Source of the DNA: Cyanobacteria bacterium M_surface_7_m2_037
Lineage (GTDB): Bacteria; Cyanobacteriota; Cyanobacteriia; PCC-6307; Cyanobiaceae
DNA: 6,395 nt
Direction of reading: 5' to 3'
Assembly: GCA_016882585.1 (NCBI GenBank)
Contig: VGPP01000097.1
Location: 1-6,395, forward strand
A model generated the notes under the pieces. The model was not told the DNA's origin and ran no database searches. It saw only the letters and a list, made by a program, of their open reading frames with translations. The position numbers were made by a program, and so were the translations under genes. Shown here one piece after another: positions 1-6,323 of the stretch (positions within the stretch are counted from its first letter, which is position 1; each line of letters begins with the position of its first letter).

Positions 1-821
1 CCTGCTGGCGCTTTTTGGTTCTCGGTGTGGTGCAGGGGCTCACCGAATTTCTGCCAATCAGCAGCACGGCCCATTTGAAGGTTGTGCCGGTGCTGCTGGG
101 CTGGGGGGACCCCGGCGTGGCTGTCACCGCGGTGATTCAGCTCGGCAGCATCCTTGCGGTGGTGGGGTTCTTCCGCGATGACCTGCGCCAGGTGCTGCAG
201 GGGATCAGCCAGGGTCTGCAACAGCGCCGCTGGGACGACCCCCAGGCGCGGCTGGGCCTGGCGATCGGGCTGGGCACGATTCCGATCCTGATTGGCGGGC
301 TGGCGATCAAGCTCTGCGTGCCCAACTTTGATCAATCCCCCCTGCGCAGCCTCACCTCGATTGCCGTGGTGTCGATCGTGATGGCGTTGCTGCTGGCTCT
401 GGCAGAGCGCATCGGCACCCGTCGCCGCCTGCTGGAGCAGGTGAAGGTGCGTGATGGCCTCTGGGTGGGCCTGGCTCAGGCGCTGGCCTTGATCCCGGGT
501 GTTTCACGCTCCGGCAGCACCCTCACCGCCTCGTTGTTCGATGGCTGGAAGCGCGCGGATGCCGCCCGCTTCTCCTTTCTTCTCGGCATTCCCGCCATCA
601 CGATTGCCGGTGTGGTGGAGCTGAAGGAGGCTTTCACCCAGCCCGTGGCCGGTGGCGTGCTGCCACTGCTCGTTGGGATCGCCACATCAGCGTTGGTGTC
701 GTGGTTGGCAATCGCCTGGCTGCTGCGCTTCCTGCAGCACCACAGCACATGGTGGTTTGTGGGTTATCGGCTCTTTTTCGGCGTTGGCCTGCTGCTCTGG
801 GTTGGCCGCTTGGCGGGCTGA
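1..821 (+). CDS. uppP: Undecaprenyl-diphosphatase UppP (BacA family), 5'-truncated by the window edge
   Basis: This integral membrane enzyme removes a phosphate from undecaprenyl diphosphate, recycling the C55 lipid carrier for peptidoglycan and other envelope polymers; overexpression gives bacitracin resistance in known members. The reading frame is already open at position 3 (codons for CWRF precede the first possible TTG at 15), so the true start lies upstream and probably about ten residues are missing. Numbering from the TTG, the family's (E/Q)xxxE motif is QGLTE (residues 7-11), followed by FLPISSTAHL (12-21). The second signature, PGVSRSGST, is at 161-169. Both belong to the known active-site region. 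Several hydrophobic helices follow, and the C-terminus WVGRLAG is intact, ending with TGA at 819-821. The downstream Fe-S protein gene starts 41 nt later on the same strand. Identification is firm; only the start is unseen. Confidence 0.96.
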   Translation, partial: CWRFLVLGVVQGLTEFLPISSTAHLKVVPVLLGWGDPGVAVTAVIQLGSILAVVGFFRDDLRQVLQGISQGLQQRRWDDPQARLGLAIGLGTIPILIGGLAIKLCVPNFDQSPLRSLTSIAVVSIVMALLLALAERIGTRRRLLEQVKVRDGLWVGLAQALALIPGVSRSGSTLTASLFDGWKRADAARFSFLLGIPAITIAGVVELKEAFTQPVAGGVLPLLVGIATSALVSWLAIAWLLRFLQHHSTWWFVGYRLFFGVGLLLWVGRLAG

Positions 822-862
822 GCCCCCACACTGGAGGCAGCAAGCACAAACGGGCAGCGCCT

Positions 863-2242
863 GTGTGGAAGGAACCCTCGGCCGGTGTTCCCCTGGTGGA
901 TGCCAGTGAGGTGCGCCTGCCGCAGCCGGCTTTGGTGGATGCGGTGGAGCCCGAGTCGATCGGCGATGAGCTGGGGATCCAGCCGGGTGATCGGCTGCTG
1001 AGCATCAATGGCGTGCGGCCGCGCGATCTGATCGATCTGCAGTTTCTGGTCTGCGCCGAAGAGCTCACCCTCGAGGTGCAAGACCCAGGCGGCAGCGTGC
1101 ATGTGGTGGAGCTCGAGAAGGATGCCGATGAAGGCCTGGGCTTGGCCTTCAGCGAGGCCCTGTTCGATGGCCTCAAGCAGTGCAACAACCACTGCCCGTT
1201 CTGCTTCATCGATCAGCAGCCCCCAGGCCATCGCCGCAGCCTGTATCTCAAAGACGACGACTACCGCCTCAGTTTTCTCTACGGCTCCTACCTCACCCTC
1301 ACCAACCTCACCGCGGCCGACTGGCAGCGCATCGAGGAGCAGCGGCTCTCACCGTTGTTCGTGTCGGTGCACGCCACCGATGCCGAGCTGCGCTCCCGGT
1401 TGCTGGTGAATCCCAGAGCCGGCCTGTTGATGGAGCAACTGGCCTGGTTCCAGCAGCGTGAGCTGCAGATTCACGCCCAGGTGGTGGTGTGCCCTGGCCT
1501 CAACGACGGCCCCGCTCTCGAGCGCACCCTCACCGATCTGGCGAGCTTTGCCGGCGGCGAGTGGCCGGCTGTGCTCTCGGCGGCGGTGGTGCCGGTGGGG
1601 CTCACCCGTTACCGGCCTGATGGTGATGGGCTGGTGCCGGTGGATCGCGCCTGCGCGCAACGGGTGATCGCCCAGGTGGAGCCGCTGCAGCAGCGCTTCC
1701 AGGCGGAGCTGGGCAGCCGCTTTGCCTGGCTTTCGGATGAGTGGTATCTGATGGCGGGCTATCCCCTGCCGCCCCGCGACGATTACGAGGATCTCCCCCA
1801 GGAAGGCAATGGCGTGGGCAGCATCCGCGCCTTTCTCGAGGCCATGGATGAGGCCACGGATTCCCTACCCGCGGCTCTGCCCCAGCCCCGGCGGGTGAGT
1901 TGGGTGGTGGGCTTGCTGGTGGCCGAAGCGCTGCAGCCTGCGGTGGATCGGCTGAATGCGGTTGAGGGGTTGGAGCTCCTGATGCATGGCCTCCCCAGCC
2001 CCTACTGGGGCCAGGATCAGGTGGTCACCGGGCTGCTCACGGGTTCCGATCTGCTCGAGGGGCTTCAGGGCCGCGATCTTGGTGAGGAACTGCTGCTGCC
2101 TGCTGTGATGCTGCGGCAAGGGGAGCCGGTGTTTCTCGACGACCAGCGCCTGGAGGCGGTTGCGGCCCAGTTGCCCGTGCCGGTGCAGCTGGTGGGAGGG
2201 GCAGCTGAGATCGTGGCCGCCTGCCTGGGCATCGACTCCTGA
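863..2242 (+). CDS. PDZ / radical-SAM-like / DUF512 iron-sulfur protein of unknown function (TIGR03279-type)
   Basis: Family members are described as putative cyanobacterial Fe-S oxidoreductases; no reaction is established. With the GTG start at 863 the protein has 459 residues. An N-terminal PDZ-like region (about 17-75) contains GDRLLSING at 42-50. A CxxxCxxC cluster of radical-SAM type, CNNHCPFC, has cysteines at 107, 111 and 114 and is followed by FIDQQP. A conserved SVHATD lies at 168-173. The C-terminal DUF512 part has VTGLLTG (388-394) and FLDD (424-427). No membrane segment or signal peptide is seen, so it is probably cytoplasmic. The frame stays open back to ATG 701, but that part overlaps uppP in another frame. 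GTG 863 gives an N-terminus of reasonable length, although no good Shine-Dalgarno is adjacent: the only GGAGG (833-837) is 25 nt away. GTG 896 and GTG 911 remain possible starts. The family is clear, the start is not. Confidence 0.92.
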   Translation: MWKEPSAGVPLVDASEVRLPQPALVDAVEPESIGDELGIQPGDRLLSINGVRPRDLIDLQFLVCAEELTLEVQDPGGSVHVVELEKDADEGLGLAFSEALFDGLKQCNNHCPFCFIDQQPPGHRRSLYLKDDDYRLSFLYGSYLTLTNLTAADWQRIEEQRLSPLFVSVHATDAELRSRLLVNPRAGLLMEQLAWFQQRELQIHAQVVVCPGLNDGPALERTLTDLASFAGGEWPAVLSAAVVPVGLTRYRPDGDGLVPVDRACAQRVIAQVEPLQQRFQAELGSRFAWLSDEWYLMAGYPLPPRDDYEDLPQEGNGVGSIRAFLEAMDEATDSLPAALPQPRRVSWVVGLLVAEALQPAVDRLNAVEGLELLMHGLPSPYWGQDQVVTGLLTGSDLLEGLQGRDLGEELLLPAVMLRQGEPVFLDDQRLEAVAAQLPVPVQLVGGAAEIVAACLGIDS

Positions 2243-2289
2243 ACTGACTAAGCTCGCCGGGTGAACTTTTATCTGGGCAGAGTTTTTCG

Positions 2290-3966
2290 GTGACGCGACC
2301 CTTCAAGACCTGGCTTGCTGCAGCTGGCACCGGTCTGCTGGCCATCACCGGCACCGGCCTTGCCCAGGAGCAGCCCACCGCCAGCGTTCAGCAGCCTTTG
2401 CCGCTGGCGCCCCAGGTGAAAGGTGCGCGGCCGAAATCCGATGCCAGCGTGCTGGCGCCAGCCGCCACCAAGCTCGATCCCAGCCTGCAAAACCTGGCAG
2501 CTCCCGCCACCCTGGCCCTGCCCAACAAGCCCGAGCAGGTGCGCATTGCCGAATTGCGTCCGCTCTCGCTTAAAGACGTTGAAAACCTGGCAGAGGTCAA
2601 TAACCCCAACCTCAAGGCCATCGCCAGCCAGGTGGATCAGGCTCAGAGCCAGCTGCGGACGCAGATTGCTGCGTGGTATCCCAACCTCAGCCTGAGCACG
2701 CAGAACTTCCCATCATACACCGGGGGCAATCAGCGCAGCTCCATCCGTGTTGCTAATCCTCTCCAACAAACCCTGCAGAAGGATTACGACTACACAAGCC
2801 GCTGGGATATGGGTGCCCAGCTCTCCGCCCAGTGGGATCTCATCAATCCCCAGCGGGTGCCACAGATTGCCGCTGCACGCGATCAATTTGAGCAGTCCAA
2901 AAACCAATATCTGATCGCTCTACGAGAACTGCGTCTGCAGGCCGCACAGGCTTATTTCGAACTTCAATTCAGCGATGAAGCCGTACGGATCGGCCAAGAC
3001 TCTGTACGCGCTTCAATTGTGAGCCTTCGCGATGCCACCGCGCGTTTTCAAGCTGGCGTCGCAACCAAGCTCGAGGTGCTTGAAGCCGAGACGCAGCTAG
3101 CACGCGATCAGCAGTTGCTCACTGATGCGCTGTCACAACAATCTGTTAGCCGTAGGGATCTCGCACGATTGCTGGATCTTCCTCAAAATGTGAGCCCAAC
3201 GGCGAGTCAGCCACTCAAGCCCCTTGGTGTCTGGACGCCATCGCTCCAGGAGAGCGTGATTGCTGCCTACGCCTTCCGTGAGGAGCTCGATAATGCCCTG
3301 CTGGACATTTCTGCTGCTAACAGCCAAGCCAATAGTGCATTGGGTGCTGTTCAGCCCTTCCTCTCCATCTTCAACAATCTGAGCGGCTTCCGTTTTCAGG
3401 GCAGTGAAACGGTGTTGGTCGACCTACCGGGCAGAAGCGGCTGGGCTGTGGAGAATTCCATAGGCTTGCAAGCTAGCTGGAACATTTTCGATGGCGGTGC
3501 TGCCCGCGCTCAATACCGCCAAGCCAAGCAGCGGGCGCAAGAAAATTCCTTCCGCTTTGCCGATACGCGTGACCGTCTGCGCTTTGAGGTTGAGCAAAGT
3601 TTTTATCAGCTTCGTCAGGCCAACCGCAACATCCAGACAACTTCCCGCCAGGTGATCTCGTCTCGGGAAGCCTTACGCCTGGCTCGTTTGCGCTTCCAGG
3701 CGGGTGTCAGCACCCAGCGCGAAGTGGTGGATAACCAGCGCGACCTCACCCAGGCAGATCTTGCCTATGCCCAAGCCCTGGCTGAGTACAACGATGCGTT
3801 GGCAACACTTCGCCGTCGTACGGGTCTCGATCAGATTGCCGTGTGCCAGGCCGTGTCCCTGCCCGCCAGCAAGTCGATCGACGATGCGAGCAACAGCGTT
3901 CCAGTTCCCCCCGATCCGCTGAAGCCGGCCTGCCAGGCGGCGGTTTCAGCTCAGCCTGCCTCCTAA
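2290..3966 (+). CDS. TolC-family outer membrane channel protein (two OEP repeats)
   Basis: TolC-type proteins form trimeric outer-membrane and periplasmic channels used with inner-membrane pumps for type I secretion or drug efflux. The 558-residue product starts with GTG at 2290. Its signal peptide has a basic start (MTRPFK), a hydrophobic core and likely cleavage after GLA at about residue 25. A Pro/Ala-rich linker runs to about residue 85. Two outer-membrane efflux (OEP) repeats follow, about 92-300 and 320-515. The internal duplication is visible as RFQAGVAT (252-259) and RFQAGVST (468-475), 216 residues apart, each followed by a long helical stretch. The C-terminal tail (516-558) is Pro/Ser-rich with cysteines at 519 and 548. 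No pump or adaptor gene lies in this window, so the partner is unknown. Central codons (about 2700-3480) are noticeably less GC-rich than in the flanking genes. Only a weak GGCAG lies upstream of the start. Confidence 0.94.
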   Translation: MTRPFKTWLAAAGTGLLAITGTGLAQEQPTASVQQPLPLAPQVKGARPKSDASVLAPAATKLDPSLQNLAAPATLALPNKPEQVRIAELRPLSLKDVENLAEVNNPNLKAIASQVDQAQSQLRTQIAAWYPNLSLSTQNFPSYTGGNQRSSIRVANPLQQTLQKDYDYTSRWDMGAQLSAQWDLINPQRVPQIAAARDQFEQSKNQYLIALRELRLQAAQAYFELQFSDEAVRIGQDSVRASIVSLRDATARFQAGVATKLEVLEAETQLARDQQLLTDALSQQSVSRRDLARLLDLPQNVSPTASQPLKPLGVWTPSLQESVIAAYAFREELDNALLDISAANSQANSALGAVQPFLSIFNNLSGFRFQGSETVLVDLPGRSGWAVENSIGLQASWNIFDGGAARAQYRQAKQRAQENSFRFADTRDRLRFEVEQSFYQLRQANRNIQTTSRQVISSREALRLARLRFQAGVSTQREVVDNQRDLTQADLAYAQALAEYNDALATLRRRTGLDQIAVCQAVSLPASKSIDDASNSVPVPPDPLKPACQAAVSAQPAS

Positions 3967-3991
3967 CGGGCAAACCGTCCTAACGTCAGTA

Positions 3992-4016
3992 GTCAGCTGA
4001 ACGCTGACAGCTGTCA
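3992..4016. promoter_or_regulatory. Perfect 12-bp palindrome and overlapping hairpin between tolC-family and BCD transporter genes
   Basis: TGACAGCTGTCA at 4005-4016 equals its own reverse complement, as expected for a site bound by a dimeric regulator. It overlaps a second inverted repeat, GTCAGC (3992-3997) and GCTGAC (4003-4008), with a 5-nt loop. The two foldings exclude each other. There is no T-run after either one; the following bases are C/T-rich, so a standard intrinsic terminator is not supported. The position, 15 nt before the transporter's TTG, suits an operator or leader element. No known cyanobacterial regulator motif (for example the NtcA consensus GTA-N8-TAC) matches. The regulatory role is inferred. 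Confidence 0.35.
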
Positions 4017-4031
4017 CTTCCTCTTCCCCGT

Positions 4032-5387
4032 TTGCTGCGGCTGGGCCTGTTTCAGGGCTGTGTGGGCTGCCTGGCCGTGATCTTTGTGGGGCTCCTCAAC
4101 CGGGTGATGCTCACCGAGTTGGGCTTTCCCGGCTTGCTTGTGGGCGGTGCCCTGGCGTTTGAGCAGCTGGTGGCGCCCTCCCGCATCCTGTTTGGTCAGG
4201 TGTCGGATGCGCATCCTCTGGCTGGCCGGCACCGCACGCCCTACATCTGGATCGGCGCGGCCCTGTTCTGCAGTTTGGCCGTGCTGCTGATTCCTTTGAT
4301 CTTCCGGTTGCACAGTGCCCTGGAAACCGGCGCAGGCTGGGGAATTGCCCTCGGCGTTGCCGCCTTGTGCGGCCTCACCGCCTGTTACGGGCTGGCCGTT
4401 TCCTTGGCTACCACTCCCTATCTGGCCCTGGTGATCGACAGCACCACGGAGCAGGAGCGCCCTCGGGCGGTGGGCCTGATCTGGTGTTTGCTCACCGTGG
4501 GGATCGTGGTGGGTGCCATCGCCAGCTCGATCTGCCTCAAGGGGCTCGACGGCGTCACGGATCCCGGGCAATTGGAAGCGGCCTTGTTCACCTTTATGAG
4601 CCGCGTGGCTCTGGTGGTGTTCGCCCTCACCTTGGTTGCCACCTGGGGGGTTGAAACACCAGGTGCCCGCCAGCAGCTCAGTCGCGCTGAAGACCGCGAC
4701 GACGCCATCACCCTCGCTGCAGCCTGGCGCTTGATTACCTCCAGCCGCCAAGTGCTGGTGTTCTTCTGTTTCCTGCTGGCCTTCACCCTGGCGGTGTTTC
4801 TGCAGGACCCGATCCTGGAGAGCTACGGAGCCGAGGTGTTTGGCCTGCCCATCGCAGCCACGGCTTCCCTCAGTGCCGTCTGGGGAATTGGCACCTTGGT
4901 GGGACTGCTGTTGGCCGGACTCTGGCTGGTGCCTCGGCTGGGCAAATTTGCCTGCGCCCGCCTGGGCTGTCAGCTGATTTTGGCCTCGCTCCTGCTGCTC
5001 ACCCTGGTGGGGCTCAGCGCTCAGCCAGCGTTGCTCAAGTTGGTGCTTTTCCTGTTTGGTCTGGCCACCGGCATCGGCACCAATGCCACGCTGGTGTTGA
5101 TGCTGGATCTCACCTTGCCGGAAGTGGCGGGCACCTTTGTGGGGGTCTGGGGTTTGGCCCAGGCTTATTCCCGCGCCGCCGGGAAAGTGCTCGGTGGCGG
5201 TCTGCTGGATCTGGCCCGCACGTTCAGTCCGGATGGGAGTGCTTTCCCCCCCTATGCGGCTGTGTTTGTGCTGGAAGCCGCCATTGCTGCACTGGCCCTG
5301 GTGCTGCTGAGCCGCGTCAACCTGCGCCAGTTCCGCGACGACACCGGCCGCAGCCTCGATCGCGTTCTTGCCATGGAGCTCGGATGA
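4032..5387 (+). CDS. BCD/PucC-family major facilitator superfamily transporter
   Basis: PucC/BCD proteins are inner-membrane major facilitators linked in phototrophs to pigment delivery or light-harvesting complex assembly; the cyanobacterial substrate is not established. The 451-residue product has about 12 hydrophobic helices (first at about 5-25, last at about 410-427). A major-facilitator motif-A-like loop after the second helix reads GQVSDA (55-60) then GRHRTP (65-70). The segment LLNRVMLTELGFP and the long conserved stretch through EQLVAPSR are typical of the family. The start is unusual. An in-frame stop lies at 4005-4007, and between the tolC stop and 4032 there is no ATG or GTG in any frame. 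TTG 4032 or CTG 4011 are the only candidates, and no Shine-Dalgarno is visible. The next in-frame ATG lies beyond the first helix. The stop overlaps the ATG of the phosphatase gene. Family assignment is firm, substrate unknown. Confidence 0.9.
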   Translation: MLRLGLFQGCVGCLAVIFVGLLNRVMLTELGFPGLLVGGALAFEQLVAPSRILFGQVSDAHPLAGRHRTPYIWIGAALFCSLAVLLIPLIFRLHSALETGAGWGIALGVAALCGLTACYGLAVSLATTPYLALVIDSTTEQERPRAVGLIWCLLTVGIVVGAIASSICLKGLDGVTDPGQLEAALFTFMSRVALVVFALTLVATWGVETPGARQQLSRAEDRDDAITLAAAWRLITSSRQVLVFFCFLLAFTLAVFLQDPILESYGAEVFGLPIAATASLSAVWGIGTLVGLLLAGLWLVPRLGKFACARLGCQLILASLLLLTLVGLSAQPALLKLVLFLFGLATGIGTNATLVLMLDLTLPEVAGTFVGVWGLAQAYSRAAGKVLGGGLLDLARTFSPDGSAFPPYAAVFVLEAAIAALALVLLSRVNLRQFRDDTGRSLDRVLAMELG

Positions 5388-6193
5388 CCGCTTCGCCCAT
5401 TCGCATGCCAGAGGGGCTGGATGCCCTGGGTCTCCTGCTCGATCGGGTGGCTGAACGTCAGCGCAACGATTTCGGCCAGCTTGATTCCGAGGCCAAAGCC
5501 GATGGCAGCTTGATCACCGCTTGTGATCGTTGGAGTGATGCCGCCCTGGTGGAGGGGCTGGCGCAGCTCTATCCCGGTGAAGGGGTGTTGAGTGAGGAAG
5601 GCAGTCAGTGCGTGCCGCCTTCGCCGGCCTACTGGGTGGTGGATCCCTTGGATGGCACCACCAACTTTGCGGCTGGCATTCCGTATTGGGCCATTTCGCT
5701 GGCGCGCTTTGAAAACGGCGTACCCGTGCTGGCGGTGCTCGATGTGCCGCCGCTACGCCAGCGGATTGTGGCGATCCGCGGCGGCGGTGCCTGGCGTAAG
5801 CACAACAAGCTCGAGCCGCCGGCGGCCCGCAATCAGGTGGCTGGTTGCGCGTCGCTGTGCAGCCGCTCGATCGGTGTGCTGCAGAAGCTGCCCAACCAGC
5901 GCTTCCCCGGAAAGATCCGCTTGCTTGGGGTAGCCAGCCTCAATCTGGTGAGTGTGGGCATGGGGCAAACCATCTCCGCCCTTGAGGCCACGCCCAAGAT
6001 CTGGGATCTGGCGGCGGCTTGGTTGGTGCTGCAGGAGCTCAACTGTCCGATGCGCTGGCTCGTGCGTGATCCGGCTCAGCTGCAGGCCGGTGAGGATTTG
6101 TCGCAGGCCAACTTCCCAGTGCTGGCGGCCCGTGATGCCGAAACCCTGGCCACGTTCAAGCCCTGGGCTGACGCGCTGGTGTCGTCCACTTGA
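5384..6193 (+). CDS. Inositol monophosphatase family (Mg-dependent phosphatase)
   Basis: This is a soluble Mg2+-dependent phosphomonoesterase of the IMPase/FBPase-like superfamily. Substrates in the family include inositol phosphate, 3'-phosphoadenosine phosphates and histidinol phosphate, and the sequence does not decide among them. The 269-residue length is normal. Metal-binding residues are present: E71-E72 in LSEEGS, D87 and D90 in DPLDGTTNF, and D208 in IWDLAAAW. KADGSLIT (38-45) supplies the upstream conserved loop. These correspond to E70, D90, D93 and D220 of human IMPA1. Start ATG 5384 has GGAG at 5375-5378, 5 nt away, inside the end of the transporter gene, and ATGA overlaps the transporter stop, so translational coupling is likely. 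Its own stop TGA (6191-6193) overlaps a perfect -35 hexamer. The gene appears intact with all catalytic ligands. Confidence 0.95.
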   Translation: MTASPIRMPEGLDALGLLLDRVAERQRNDFGQLDSEAKADGSLITACDRWSDAALVEGLAQLYPGEGVLSEEGSQCVPPSPAYWVVDPLDGTTNFAAGIPYWAISLARFENGVPVLAVLDVPPLRQRIVAIRGGGAWRKHNKLEPPAARNQVAGCASLCSRSIGVLQKLPNQRFPGKIRLLGVASLNLVSVGMGQTISALEATPKIWDLAAAWLVLQELNCPMRWLVRDPAQLQAGEDLSQANFPVLAARDAETLATFKPWADALVSST

Positions 6194-6217
6194 CACTCCA
6201 GCGGGGAGGGGTGTTAT
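6190..6217 (+). promoter_or_regulatory. Candidate sigma-70-type promoter TTGACA-N16-TGTTAT
   Basis: TTGACA (6190-6195) is a perfect -35 consensus and overlaps the phosphatase stop codon. TGTTAT (6212-6217) matches four of six -10 positions at a 16-nt spacing, placing the start of transcription near 6224. It would drive the structured repeats that follow. One caution is that TGTTAT also lines up with the conserved repeat lead (TGTTGTAGG at 6281), so it may be part of the transcript rather than a -10 box. In that case transcription would come from further upstream. Confidence 0.4.
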
Positions 6218-6323
6218 GGTTTTGGACTGCGCGGGAGCCGAAAGGCGAGCGCTGCAGGAACCGAAACCCCGAGCGATCGGTGTTGTAGGTTCAACGGGTG
6301 GCCGAGAGGCCACGACGAACTGA
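6216..6323 (+). CDS. Possible 35-residue small ORF (competes with the ncRNA reading)
   Basis: ATG 6216 is preceded by GGAGG (6205-6209) at a 6-nt spacing, the best Shine-Dalgarno in the window. The frame runs 35 codons to TGA 6321-6323, beginning MVLDCAGAERR and containing VVGSTGGREA. After this single TGA the same frame stays open to the window end and repeats the motif as DVGSTSGRQA, because the 60-nt repeat period is a multiple of three. The product matches no family I know. Paired changes in the repeats favour an RNA fold, and a start at 6216 would need a transcript beginning upstream of the candidate promoter. Kept as a low-confidence alternative. Confidence 0.15.
   Translation: MVLDCAGAERRALQEPKPRAIGVVGSTGGREATTN

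Noticed and set aside
15..17. TTG at 15 as the start of uppP
   Set aside because: The frame is open to the window edge and the family has an N-terminal segment before this residue, so the gene is simply truncated.
701..862. ATG 701 (or ATG 749) as start of the DUF512 protein
   Set aside because: It would add 54 residues translated from inside uppP in another frame, with no domain content; GTG 863 is more plausible.
634..1231. Antisense ORFs of 191 and 155 codons across the uppP / DUF512 junction
   Set aside because: They lie opposite two clear genes in GC-rich DNA, where long antisense frames arise by chance, and their products show no recognisable domain.
3964..3980. Terminator after the tolC-family gene
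   Set aside because: ACGG/CCGT gives only a 4-bp stem with no T-run.
4014..4751. 245-codon antisense ORF inside the BCD transporter gene
   Set aside because: The product is Gln/Gly/His/Ala-rich low-complexity sequence mirroring hydrophobic helices of the real gene; no family features.
6273..6280. HIP1 palindrome (GCGATCGC) common in many cyanobacteria
   Set aside because: Only near matches such as GCGATCGG occur; I found no exact copy in the window.
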